The notes under the pieces are model-generated. The model did not search any database and was not told the DNA's origin. It worked only from the letters and a program-made list of their open reading frames with translations. The position numbers and the translations under genes are program-made. 64,000 nucleotides of DNA from Chondrus crispus (taxonomy: Eukaryota > Rhodophyta > Florideophyceae > Gigartinales > Gigartinaceae), in contig NW_005179098.1 of NCBI RefSeq assembly GCF_000350225.1, forward strand, positions 1 through 64,000. The letters run 5' to 3'. How positions within the stretch are numbered: position 1 is the first letter of the stretch; every line of letters starts with the position of its first letter. Of this stretch, positions 10,714 to 20,371 are shown one piece after another.

Positions 10714-13338
10714 ATGCAAAACAGCGATCGTTTAACGCCCTTCGCACGGGCCTGCCGCGTATTCAGCGTCTGGGCCTTCTTTGTTGTCATCGCAAGCATT
10801 GTTCTAGTTGCATGTTCGAGAGAGTTTTTCTTACCGAGGTGGCCCAGGCGCCGACCGATGACGACAAGGGTGAGCACGGGCGTGAGCACAATCGTGGAAC
10901 ATGCCGCCATTCATGAGGCGCTGCGCTCAGAGATGGGAGATGGTGGGAAAGGTGTGAGCCGAAAACAGAAGGCCGCCCGCCATCTCGTGGAATCGTCCAA
11001 TCTTACAGTTATTCTAGAACATTTGGATGTCGACAGCAGAAGTAGAAGTGCTCCATGGATGTTTACGCACAACAACTCGCCTTTCGTGAAACAGAATAAC
11101 TTGTCTGTGTACGCAAACACTGAGATGTCTTGGAATGCTGACGGACGTGGTAACGGCACATGCGCGAGTGGGGGGAGCGGTAGGATGTCACGAGGATACC
11201 TTGACCCATACAATTACTACCTAAGTCTACCAAACCCTCCAGACTTCGAAGGGGTTCGAGTTGAAATGCGCAATCTTTCTCTTTCTGATTTTTCGCACAT
11301 CAACACAGTGAATTCAAGTGGTTCTTGGAACACTTCGGGAGAAGCGGGTGATACACGTCGCTACAGCCATGGACGCTTCAGGATCTTTACGAAAGAAAAA
11401 GTCTTGCTGTCTTCTAAGAATGTGCAATGGGTTCAGAACATCTCCTACCCCGGACCGATAGGTGAGGCTCACGAGGGCACTATGTCTATTGGAGCATATT
11501 TTGTAGCAGAGATTCAACATCTGAAGAGTGATGAAGATTGGGTCCATCAGCTTGATCCAAATAGTGCAGGTTACGTTCTTGGTGTATTGACGGCAGCGTC
11601 CTTCGGCCCGACATCTTGCTTTTCTTCTAATTCATACTGGGTAAGTTTGAGAGGTCTTCCGAACTTCTCGGATGATAGCTATGAGGGCACAGCCGGCACC
11701 CCCGTTCTTGACGGCGAACAGGGCGGGAGTAAGGTTGGCATATATCAAGGGTCTAGTGAGAGGGCCATCAAAACAGCTCAGGTGATGGCATCCACCGCCA
11801 AGACTGCCGTCATCGGCGTTGCAGGAGCAACTGTTGCTGGCGCAGTTGGCGGCGCAGTTACTGCTGCACTGGTTCCAGGCGCAGTTCAGGGCCCACCTGG
11901 TCAAGGTCTTGTGCGATTACTAGGTACTGCGGCATTTGTCGCAAAACTTAACGAAATCCATGGATTTCACTCCGATGCCATGGCTAAGTTTGGAAACGGA
12001 CTGAAAATCTTCATTGGGAAAGTAGAATGGCCGTTTTCAGGTGGCTTAGGAGTCGCGAACGAGACTTCCTCAAATTCTCCAGAGTTTACAGGAAACCAAA
12101 CGCTTTTGTCTGGAAACGGTTCGGACTCTTTTGCATCCATGATACGACAAGAAACGGAAAACCGGGAAGTAAGTGTCTCGGACGAACTCTTCGGAGGTTG
12201 TGCATTCTATACTTCTTTAATCGTGATTGGATTTCTGTCCCTGCATGCTTTCATCTGGCTTTGTACGCGAAAGAAGCCTTGGCAAGAGCAACTTGTTCCA
12301 CATGCATGGATGATTTACCTCTTTTCCGTGGTCATGTCTCACGTGTACCGAGCGGCGGTACTGAACTCAATGCAATATATGAGATCGCACGTCGGGGCTG
12401 GCACGGGAAAAGGTGGGCTCTACTTAGTGGCTGTGCTCCAGTTGCTGGTGATTGGTATAGGCTTCACTGCGTTCTTTGTGGGAGTGATGGTGCTTGCATT
12501 GAGGAGGGTACGACGGCGGGAAGTTAAGTGGATTCCAAAGAATGAGATCGCGGATCCAGACATGAGACAAAGTGCACTGATTAGCGGTGAATATCAAGCT
12601 GAAGAGAATGACTCGTTTCATGTACTGTTCGAATGCTATTACAGCTCATTGGCAGGACCAAGGCTTTGGTTGGCTGCTTTGGAGCTCGGGATCATCTTCC
12701 TCGACGCCATCTTCACAGCTTTGATCTGGAATGAGGTTGTTTGCCTTGCGATTCTTGTGTCCTTATATGCTATTCTATTTGGACTATTTCTTCTGCTCGC
12801 GCCCTTCGTGGACAAGGTTGAGGGCACGCTTATCGTGGTTCTCGGGCTCGTAGAATTTGTGCTCCTGGTAATGGACTTTCTAGGAGCGCTCGGAGATTAT
12901 GACTCAGCTGAAGGCATGGAGTTTGGGTCATTGGTGCTTGGATTCGTAGCAATTGGTCTTGCAGTTGTGATTGCGGTATATTGCGATTTGATTCCGACGA
13001 TATCCGCTCTTTGGGCAGCGGCACGAAGGCGATTTAGACGTGGTCGGAGGGCAGACAGTACGTTAGAAGAGCAGAGCAGCGGAGATGCGGATTCAGAGTG
13101 GAGCGAGTTATCTCGATGGAACAGTGGAAGGGTTGAGCCCGAAAGGCGGTTCGATAGGGAGCAAGATCACATTTTTGCACCAGAAACGACAGTCGCGCAT
13201 GGTTTATCCGTAACCGAGGACGACAGCAGGGGGCGGGAGGAGCAAGAGCAAACGAGACCAGGTGGCTCATCAATGATTGGCGAGGGAGGGGGACAGGAAA
13301 GCGCGAAGGGAGTTGGGCCGAGAGGCAGTGTATTGTGA
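10714..13338 (+). CDS. large glycoprotein-like multi-pass membrane protein
   Basis: 874 aa from the first good ATG (the frame is open 47 codons further upstream without ATG). A hydrophobic anchor at about 12-35 is followed by an ectodomain of about 450 residues with roughly a dozen N-x-S/T sequons (NLTV, NLSV, NGTC, NLSL, NTSG, NISY, NETS, NQTL and others). A Gly/Ala-rich hydrophobic run, AGATVAGAVGGAV, lies near residue 325. Seven hydrophobic segments follow, at about 490-517, 529-550, 569-596, 648-672, 675-699, 705-726 and 738-760, then a charged tail of about 110 residues. Layout and the segment before the bundle (LNEIHGFHSDAMAKFG) recall TRP-like or Flc-type proteins with an ectodomain before a membrane bundle, but no diagnostic motif was found. 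Function unknown; surface or endomembrane location is inferred. Confidence 0.7.
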   Translation: MQNSDRLTPFARACRVFSVWAFFVVIASIVLVACSREFFLPRWPRRRPMTTRVSTGVSTIVEHAAIHEALRSEMGDGGKGVSRKQKAARHLVESSNLTVILEHLDVDSRSRSAPWMFTHNNSPFVKQNNLSVYANTEMSWNADGRGNGTCASGGSGRMSRGYLDPYNYYLSLPNPPDFEGVRVEMRNLSLSDFSHINTVNSSGSWNTSGEAGDTRRYSHGRFRIFTKEKVLLSSKNVQWVQNISYPGPIGEAHEGTMSIGAYFVAEIQHLKSDEDWVHQLDPNSAGYVLGVLTAASFGPTSCFSSNSYWVSLRGLPNFSDDSYEGTAGTPVLDGEQGGSKVGIYQGSSERAIKTAQVMASTAKTAVIGVAGATVAGAVGGAVTAALVPGAVQGPPGQGLVRLLGTAAFVAKLNEIHGFHSDAMAKFGNGLKIFIGKVEWPFSGGLGVANETSSNSPEFTGNQTLLSGNGSDSFASMIRQETENREVSVSDELFGGCAFYTSLIVIGFLSLHAFIWLCTRKKPWQEQLVPHAWMIYLFSVVMSHVYRAAVLNSMQYMRSHVGAGTGKGGLYLVAVLQLLVIGIGFTAFFVGVMVLALRRVRRREVKWIPKNEIADPDMRQSALISGEYQAEENDSFHVLFECYYSSLAGPRLWLAALELGIIFLDAIFTALIWNEVVCLAILVSLYAILFGLFLLLAPFVDKVEGTLIVVLGLVEFVLLVMDFLGALGDYDSAEGMEFGSLVLGFVAIGLAVVIAVYCDLIPTISALWAAARRRFRRGRRADSTLEEQSSGDADSEWSELSRWNSGRVEPERRFDREQDHIFAPETTVAHGLSVTEDDSRGREEQEQTRPGGSSMIGEGGGQESAKGVGPRGSVL

Positions 13339-15158
13339 TGGATGCGTGTGCTGGTAGGTTGGTTATGAGTTATGACTGGTGTGGAGGAGAAAGAGGAGGG
13401 ATTGAGCGTGATATCAAGAGTATGAGAGGAAAGGGCTGCCAGCTGTCGCAGAGCTGACAGGCAAGCGGTGAGATTTGGTGCAGGTTGACAGTTTTCGGGT
13501 TGACGCCCTTTGCGACAAGATTGGAATTTATGTATGAGAGGAAGTTGAAAGGCGGGAGACAAGAAAGATAATTGCAGTGTGGGACACGAATGATGCAGGG
13601 TAGTTTGCACTGTTGGTCGCGGTTGACAGAACTAACTTTGAAGTAAAGAGAGTGTACAGAAAATACGCATGCAGGATGCCGAGCTGGTGATTAGAGTGGA
13701 GCCTGGGGTCGCAGTGGAGACTGGGGTCGCAATGCAAGTGGACTAGGGCTTGCGGCAAATAGATGAGTGTGATCGGGGTTGCCGCAGTGGCATTGAGCGC
13801 CAGAGCAAGACTCGATGGAGGCGGAAACTGGAGGTGATACAGAACTGTATCGAGAAGATTATGAATGAATGTTGTAGGGCGAACCTGCGTCGGCACTGTA
13901 AAAGTGGAGCAGCATAGTGCGCAGGTGGCTCGCAGGGAGGCTCGAGCGGTGGCGGACCGGAGTATCAAGCTTGCGGGGGCACTGGTGGGGGTTTGTGAAT
14001 TAAAGCGGGGGGGTCGGCAGGTGGCGACACAGTTGTGCAGTAGATGAAGGTTCGGGAGGCCGGTGTCGCTAGTGTGGCGGGTGACACAGAGCAGGGCGGA
14101 CGCTGAGATCGGAATTGGGGGGAGCTCGAGTGGAGCAGGGGACAGCAGCAGTGACCTGGCTCGCAAGGGTTTTACGGTGTGTCGCGAGTGTGGGACGCGT
14201 CGCGACGGAGCTTTTGGCGGGAATCACGGTGGTTTCGGCCGGGGGACGTAGTAGGGTGGGGGGGTAGGCGACAGCGTGTACAGTGCGGACGGACAAGCGT
14301 AGACGGTGGCAGTGGGGGCGCTCCCGCGAGGCGTGCGGTGCGAGCGGGAGGCGGGGGCGGGGGGCCAATGGGTGGGGGGGGTGTGGGGGTCCAACGGCGG
14401 GACACGAGAGCGGGTGAGTTGGAAGATCACGTGCGGGTGAGTGTGCGCGTGGGCGGGCTGCCAAAAGCGGTTGCGGCGGCGCGAGGCACGGTGGGGACTG
14501 GGCGGCGAGCGGACTGCCACGGCACGCGGCGTGTTTTGGCGGGGTGACGCGCGGCAGCCGCGTGTTCCGGGGGGGGCGGGCGAAGAAACACACCGCGTCG
14601 CGCCGCTTGCCCGCGTCGGCAAGCTGGCGCCGCGGCAAGGGAGGAATACAGCAGTTTTTTCAACCGCCGCGAGAGGGGTGTCCGTAAGCGAGCGACGCAA
14701 GGCGATACGCCCCCCGAGATGAATCGCCCCCGCCCCCGCCGGCTGCACCGTCCTGCCGGACGGTGCCGCGACGCCCGGCCGCCGCTGTGATAGCGCCGCC
14801 GCTTCTAACACGCCACCTCGCATCACCCGGCCAACGATATCGGCATCCCCTTTCACATCTCCAGGTCACAAGCGACTCATTCCCGCCCCCCCCCCCCCCC
14901 CCCCCCCCCTCCGCATCCAATCATATGCCCCGCTACATCCCCTTCTCCGCCTCTGCCGCACCCCGACCCCAACGTCCTCTTCCCCCTTCTCTGCTTTAAT
15001 AGCCCCCTTTCTTGCTAAGCACCGTCCTTATCCTCCCCGGTCAAAACCCCTCTCCGCCCTCGCTTCGCTACCTCTCGCGCCCCACCCCCACCCACCTGCA
15101 CCTCTCCGGTCCAACGCACGACCTGTCAGTAACCGCGTTCCTCACCCCCTCTCGTCCG
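13339..15158. other. GC-rich intergenic region
   Basis: No convincing gene. From about 14040 to 14870 the sequence is extremely GC-rich with many CpG, so long frames open on both strands; their Pro/Arg/Gly-rich translations look like composition artefacts. From 14870 to 15158 the plus strand becomes strongly pyrimidine-rich, as in the leaders of other genes here, and probably holds the promoter and 5' leader of the next gene. Confidence 0.5.
14886..14909 (+). repeat. poly-C tract, 24 bp
   Basis: An uninterrupted run of 24 cytosines, 250 bp upstream of the next ATG. Its length may be inexact because such runs are hard to sequence. Confidence 0.9.
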
Positions 15159-17237
15159 ATGCGCACCTTCAAGCTTCCCTTTGGCCGCCGCCGCAGACGC
15201 CATGCCGCAGAGCCAGAGGTCTTTCCGCCAAACTCCCGCCCGCCGCGCCGTCTCCGTCTCCCAGTCCTCTCTGCACCTATCTCCTTCCCTGTGCGCCATG
15301 TTTCGCGTCGCGCCAGCCTTCAGCGGCAGCGCCCTCCTGACCACTCCTTCTTCTCCGACATGGGCAACTCTGTCCTGTCCTTCCCGACAGACTCCGTCAT
15401 TGACAGCCATCGCACCCAGGCTCCGATTTTCTACGACATGTACGACGCTCCCAACCGTCCCGATGAACCCGAGGTCGTGCGTGACCAGGACGACAACTCC
15501 CATCTTATCCCTGACATCCCCGCCGCGCATCCAGACAACGACGTCGAAGAACTTGATGCTGTCCACCTTGACAAGGCTACACAGGCCAGTCGCTTTTCAG
15601 ACCCGGCGAATTGGCGCGTCGGCGAGAGGGATTTTCAATCTGAGGACAGGGCCTCTTCAACCAGGCCCTCCCGGAAGCGCATTACCTCGTCTCAACCGAC
15701 ACAGCGGAGAGCCAGTCTAAGTCAAGATAGGCCTCGAATGGATATCCGTTCTCAAACTGATTACATTATTGAGCCACGCCATCGAGACCGTGACCCAGAT
15801 GACGATCACAGTCTTGATCCTGATCATTCTGACGAGATTCAGCCGCCTTCAGACACCGACTTCTCTCGCACCACTTTCCAAGACGATCCGTTCTTCAGTT
15901 CCATCGCGAGTGATAGTGAACAAGAAAACAAGTCCCGCATCAACTACAAATCCAAGGGCCCTTCTTCTCGTCAAAAGAAGAAGCGACGAGAATCATCCCA
16001 AGAAGGAACCTCTCCTATTCATGAGAGTCCTTACTCGCATCTGCCTTCCCGTCAGGTTTCGTCAGCCACGGCGAACGCCGAGTCTCTTAGTTATAATGCG
16101 TACACAGATGTGTTACAGTCTCAAGCGAGGGGGGATGGCGGCGGGCTACGCACGATTGTAGATTTGCTTAGAGATAGTGAGGGCAACCCTATCGTGATCG
16201 AGAAAGCTGCATTGGTCATAGGTCTTCTCTCCGAGAAGGATGCGGCTACCAGAGACGCGTTTGGTCAGTTTGCTGCTGTGCAGACACTCATCCAGTGCTT
16301 GTCAATGAGAATCACGGCCAGATTTGATCGGTCCCTCATCGTCAAGAACGTGACGTTCGCACTCACTTGCTTGCTCCGAGATTCACCTCGCAATTTGCGT
16401 CTTTTTGAAATGTTTGACGGTCCGTACAAGATGGGAAAAGCAGCGGCGTCGGACAGATACGAGAACAAACCTGATATTCCAAAGTATGCTCTGCGTGCGC
16501 TATCTGAACTCAAGTACTACCCTCAATCAGCAGAGTCGGTGAACAGCATACGAACAGATCGACTGACCAGGTCGTCGACGGTGAGTCGAACAGTGTTGTA
16601 TGTGCTTCGGGCAATGTCGCTGCATGAGTACCGGACTGAAATACAAGAATGCGGGCTCGATGCACTGAGAACGTTGATCTCTCGATCTGGCAGTGGATCA
16701 ATAGACAGTGAGATAGTGCGAAAGAGTACGCAATCGATTGGAACGGCGTTCAAGATGCACAAGGAATCTGCCGAAGTGCGGTGGCAAAGTTTGACTTTGC
16801 TGTGCGACCTCGAAGGACGTCGTGAAGATTTCTTTTCCGTAGATCTAGACGTGGAGTGCTTCTTCGGTGCACTTCGGGCAGTGGTGTCGGACGCCGCAAG
16901 AGAAAATGAGAAGTTAACATCGGATACAGCAAACACGTCACTGGTGGGATTGTTGAAGCGAGCTATTACGGTTGCGGTAAACGTGGGGTGGCGGCGGAAG
17001 GAGTTTACAGAACGAGCTGTGGATGCGGGAGCTATTGAGACTGTGTTGGAGGCGCTCGACTTTTTCGGAAAGGACCAAGAGATAGTGGATAAGATCTACT
17101 CGATTCTGCGGGTGCTTCTGCAGAGCGATGAGGGGAAATTCAGAATGAATAGTGTGCGATCTGCGTGCGCAATACTTGCAGGTATCGAAACAGGAAACCA
17201 GAAAGCAGCGGTTGTACTTTCGAGCGTTTCATCGTGA
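15159..17237 (+). CDS. armadillo-like alpha-solenoid protein with disordered N-terminus
   Basis: 692 aa from ATG at 15159; the frame is open upstream but only a TTG precedes it. Residues 1-300 are Arg-, Ser-, Asp- and Pro-rich and probably disordered: an early basic block RRRRRH, later acidic stretches, then a Lys-rich SRQKKKRRESS likely to act as a nuclear localisation signal. Residues about 308-692 consist of amphipathic helices with repeated L-x2-L-x2-L spacing: TIVDLLRDSEGNP, EKAALVIGLLSEKD, VKNVTFALTCLLRD, ALDFFGKDQEIVDKIYSIL. This resembles armadillo or HEAT repeats, usually protein-binding. No enzyme motif was seen and no family assignment is made. Confidence 0.65.
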   Translation: MRTFKLPFGRRRRRHAAEPEVFPPNSRPPRRLRLPVLSAPISFPVRHVSRRASLQRQRPPDHSFFSDMGNSVLSFPTDSVIDSHRTQAPIFYDMYDAPNRPDEPEVVRDQDDNSHLIPDIPAAHPDNDVEELDAVHLDKATQASRFSDPANWRVGERDFQSEDRASSTRPSRKRITSSQPTQRRASLSQDRPRMDIRSQTDYIIEPRHRDRDPDDDHSLDPDHSDEIQPPSDTDFSRTTFQDDPFFSSIASDSEQENKSRINYKSKGPSSRQKKKRRESSQEGTSPIHESPYSHLPSRQVSSATANAESLSYNAYTDVLQSQARGDGGGLRTIVDLLRDSEGNPIVIEKAALVIGLLSEKDAATRDAFGQFAAVQTLIQCLSMRITARFDRSLIVKNVTFALTCLLRDSPRNLRLFEMFDGPYKMGKAAASDRYENKPDIPKYALRALSELKYYPQSAESVNSIRTDRLTRSSTVSRTVLYVLRAMSLHEYRTEIQECGLDALRTLISRSGSGSIDSEIVRKSTQSIGTAFKMHKESAEVRWQSLTLLCDLEGRREDFFSVDLDVECFFGALRAVVSDAARENEKLTSDTANTSLVGLLKRAITVAVNVGWRRKEFTERAVDAGAIETVLEALDFFGKDQEIVDKIYSILRVLLQSDEGKFRMNSVRSACAILAGIETGNQKAAVVLSSVSS

Positions 17238-17560
17238 AGTGAAGTGTGGAATAGATGGAAACGTCAATAGGATTCGGGTGGTATGGGTGCGTAGAAACAC
17301 ACTGCTACAGTACAGTAGGCAAGGATCACTGCCGCACTGCATAAAAAATATCTCGCTGTGGTCCCCCATAATTTTGTCTCACTTTTTGACACTGACGTGG
17401 ATTCTCAGCGCTGTTCCCTGCGCGCAACAACTTTATACAGCAACATTACACAAAATTTACATCTTTACAGCTTTGTACTAAAACCCAACTAAAGTTATAC
17501 TGTACAGTACTTGCACTACTGTACTGACTATTTCGAAAGTGCTTTCGGACCGGACTTGAT
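17238..17560. other. intergenic, no gene seen
   Basis: 3' flank of the solenoid gene. It contains several TACTGTA or TACAGTA words (17305-17320, 17497-17527) and nothing else recognised. Confidence 0.6.
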
Positions 17561-17730
17561 GGGGACCTGACCTGATGGGGACCTGACCTGATGGGGACCT
17601 GACCTGATGGGGACCTGACCTGATGGGGACCTGACCTGATGGGGACCTGACCTGATGCATGGATGACCTGGTGCATGGATGGGGACCTGACTCTGGACTT
17701 GATGGGGACCTGACTCTGGACTTGATGGGG
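17561..17730 (+). repeat. minisatellite, 16-bp then 23-bp units
   Basis: Six exact tandem copies of GGGGACCTGACCTGAT (17561-17656), a short GCATGGATGACCTGGT interruption, then two 23-bp copies beginning GGGGACCTGACTCTGG (17681-17726). Frames through the array give a repeating 16-residue peptide that is a translation artefact. Confidence 0.95.
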
Positions 17731-18144
17731 ACATGGCTTGATGGGCTGCATGGAGCCATGCTGCTAAGGTATTACTGTACGATCAAGGCAGGAGCAAGCT
17801 CTCAGAAATTTTTTCAGGGCCGCCTTATCCGCACTTCTTTACCACATCTGCGTGTTCGAAGTGTGCCCGTCAATATAATATATTGATTATATTATACGAC
17901 CGGGGCTTGTTCTCATGTGAGGACGGCGATGTCTTCATATGAGGACAGCTCTTTTTTTGCAAAATATATATAATATATTTAAATTGAACAAAGCTACTTT
18001 GAGAACTCTTTCCCTAACGTGCTTGTTTTCACCAATAGCATCTTGCAGAACACTGGGATAGCAGCTCTGAATACGCAGAACGCTTAAGAATATACTGCAG
18101 ATTGAGTACCAAGTTGCCTTTTTACACTGGCGTTTTTGGTTTCG

Positions 18145-18190
18145 AAGTTATTTTACACGCGGTTTTTTAAAACCGCATGTAAAATAACTT
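18145..18190. repeat. hairpin 1 inside the MITE-like copy
   Basis: A 46-bp inverted repeat: arms of 22 bp starting AAGTTATTTTACA with one mismatch and a 2-bp centre. It is immediately followed by a second hairpin. Confidence 0.95.
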
Positions 18191-18191
18191 T

Positions 18192-18247
18192 GGAAAAGAA
18201 GCTTTTTTAAACCACTTTTTAAGGTGGTTTAAAAAAGCTTCTTTTCC
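18192..18247. repeat. hairpin 2 inside the MITE-like copy
   Basis: A 56-bp inverted repeat with arms of about 26-27 bp starting GGAAAAGAAGCTTTTTTAAA and almost no loop. It begins one base after hairpin 1. Confidence 0.95.
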
Positions 18248-18689
18248 AGACATATCTAAAAACAACCCAAGAACAACATGCAATTCTCACATAGTTCTTT
18301 CTGGGCCCAAGTCAGAAGTCAAGTACGGTGGCGCGGGTATCTTTTTCTTTTTTGTCGAGGAAGCAGAATTCAAGAATGAAATACTGTAGGTCGAATAATG
18401 TCCTCTTATGAAAACAAATGTCCTCATATGAGAACAGTGGTCCAATAGACACCATTGTATGGCACGCTCCATGTCCCAAAAAGCCTTACCGAACAGGCCT
18501 GATTTATTTTCTCAAAACAAAATGGCCCGTAACCATTCAAAAGCAATCTGCTCCACACCGAATTGATCCACGTGTACTCGTGGCCACGTGGAAACGATTC
18601 ATGTAGTGATCCAACAAGGGCGCGCAGACTTCAGCGTCGGCGGAGGCGGCAACTGCCCCTCGACTCGGCTATGACTCCGCGTCCTAAGC

Positions 18690-19586
18690 ATGAAGAAGCC
18701 TCGTGATCATCAAGCTTCTGACCGTCTTGAAGTGCGAAAGATCGGAGCGTTCATCGCCGTGCGAGGGCACAGCGTGCGTAAGTCTCCCCTTGCAGGAGTG
18801 CCGAACGCCAACGGCTGGCTTTACCTGAGCCAACACTCGGAAACAGAGCTCTTCATCGGAAATATTCCGCAGCCGAAATGGCTTGCAGTCACAGACTCCG
18901 AGCCGGTTTGCCCCTCCGACCAGCCGCGCCTCAAGAAGGTGCTACGAAAAATGGTGCCGGGTGCTTTGTCTATCGGCGACGTCTTTGGCCTTGGCAACAA
19001 CCGCTTGGCGACTCGAGTGCAGATGTCCGAGCCAAATGCGACTGCATTGTCAAAGGGGGAGAGCACCGTGCGAGCCGTGCTGTCGAAACCGGATGATCAT
19101 TTGTATGTCAATTGGGAGCAGCTGGTGAGCGGCGGCGAGAGCGAGGAGGAAGGGGTGGTGGAGCAATGGATTCGGGAGTACCAGGCATCTCGCGACGAGA
19201 GAGGCGTGGCTGCATGGAGCGATGCGGCCATGCAGGCGTTCGAGGCCGGCGAGAAGCAGCGGGCTGAGGAGAAAGAGCGCAAGGCCAGGCAGGGCGCTGT
19301 GCCTGATGAAGATGGTTTCATAACGGTTACGAGTGGGGCGCCGCAGATGAAGGCAGAGGCGGCGAAGAACTTGGGAACGAGGGGAAAATCACGGCCTGGG
19401 AATTACAAGAGCAAGAGTGGTAAGAATAGGAAAAGCCTCCTGGACGTTTCGAAGGGCATTGAGAAGGCTGGGTTTTATCGGTTTCAGAGGGAGAACAAGA
19501 CCAATCTCGTGGAACTGCAGAAGAAGTTCAAGGATGACCAGAAACGCATTGCGGCTGTTCGGGCTTTGGATGCCGGAAAGGAATGA
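18690..19586 (+). CDS. RRP7: ribosomal RNA-processing protein 7 (Rrp7 family)
   Basis: 298 aa, single exon, ATG to TGA. Rrp7 is a nucleolar factor in the UtpC/CURI complex needed for early cleavage of pre-rRNA and 40S assembly. The N-terminal half has the weak RRM-like region of the family, with ELFIGNIP at 53-60 and LYVNWEQL at 138-145. The C-terminus carries the family hallmark: PDEDGFITVT at 205-214, a basic linker, then GFYRFQREN (261-269) and LQKKFKDDQKRI in a terminal helix. The last 100 residues match the conserved Rrp7 domain in order and spacing, so the identification is firm. Length is close to animal and yeast homologues. A MITE-like insertion ends about 240 bp upstream. Confidence 0.88.
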   Translation: MKKPRDHQASDRLEVRKIGAFIAVRGHSVRKSPLAGVPNANGWLYLSQHSETELFIGNIPQPKWLAVTDSEPVCPSDQPRLKKVLRKMVPGALSIGDVFGLGNNRLATRVQMSEPNATALSKGESTVRAVLSKPDDHLYVNWEQLVSGGESEEEGVVEQWIREYQASRDERGVAAWSDAAMQAFEAGEKQRAEEKERKARQGAVPDEDGFITVTSGAPQMKAEAAKNLGTRGKSRPGNYKSKSGKNRKSLLDVSKGIEKAGFYRFQRENKTNLVELQKKFKDDQKRIAAVRALDAGKE

Positions 19587-20371
19587 GCAACCGTTGCAGG
19601 AAAGGCCTCTCTATAGATTTACGCGGTTGTGCATTTCGGAGGCGGAGCCGCTGACCGCTGCGAGTGTGGATGTGTTAGAGTGTGTTGCCAGCAGGGTTGC
19701 ATTTCTCTTTGAAGATACCGAGAGCAAGGGATGAAACAAGGCCACCTTCTCTGAGAACACTCGCACTAGGGATATTGATGCCCCCTGGGGCTACCCTTAG
19801 CAGACACTGGGCAAGTCTTCACAATGCGTTGACTTCCTCACCTCGGGCCTGGGGTAGCTACTGAAATGTAATAGGTTCTTGGCAGGTTCAAGTGGATGTC
19901 CTAAATCAAAGCAAGGGCTAAACGGGAATCCGTTGCTCAAAATGGGGGGTTTGCGTGAAGTGACCAGAGAGAAGCAAACTGGGCAGGTGGGTTCTACTCA
20001 AGCAGCCACTCACGATGACTTGACGTCATAGACTGGAAATGGTGCGGTGTGATAGCTGGCAAAATTGTGTCAGGCACAGAATGTGTCAGTGGGCAATCAG
20101 CAAACTGATAGATTTTTCTAGATTTTTGTAATTATGCTGAGTCGGGCGGCACATTTGCAGGTGAGTCAGTGCAACGTCGAGCGTGTACGAACCGTTCTGG
20201 AGTAAACGTTTTTTAAAGCTGCGTACTACACGTATACCGACATGCGTCTTACATTTTCAGTCCTCATCGCCGAATCCACCTTGCGTAAAAACCACCTCTG
20301 CACTACGACCACACCTTCGTGGTCGTCGCCAAGCCGCAACTAACCGCCACCTCCGGCGTCGCAACCCGTTC
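19587..20371. other. intergenic, no gene seen
   Basis: Contains the 3' end of RRP7 and the probable promoter and leader of HMG-CoA lyase. The downstream frame is open back to about 20183, but without an ATG before 20372. Confidence 0.5.

Larger units (their letters stand above)
17884..18452 (+). mobile_element. non-autonomous piggyBac-family element (MITE-like), copy B
   Basis: The right end carries GGTCCAATAGACA, the terminus of the element at 5017-7728. The left end has ACGACCGGGG followed by TGTTCTCATGTGAGGAC, matching the inner part of the right end (TGTTCTCATATGAGGAC when read in reverse). It has no coding capacity. Its middle has two long back-to-back hairpins. It is homologous to 4570-5013 in the opposite direction and lies about 240 bp upstream of RRP7. 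Confidence 0.7.

Noticed and set aside
13528-14856. Several 70-210-codon Pro/Arg/Ser-rich frames on both strands
   Set aside because: Extreme GC content removes stop codons by chance; the translations are low-complexity and overlap one another.
17561-17656. CRISPR-like array
   Set aside because: The 16-bp units are in direct contact with no unique spacers and the DNA is eukaryotic, so it is a minisatellite.
17446-17759. Frames giving peptides with a repeated GPHQVRSPS-like unit
   Set aside because: They are translations of the 16-bp and 23-bp minisatellite; every frame repeats and no start or domain supports a gene.
18518-18560. ATGGCCCGT upstream of RRP7 as a second copy of the piggyBac-like start
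   Set aside because: Only about 9-20 bases resemble 5249 onward and a stop follows after a dozen codons; judged coincidental.
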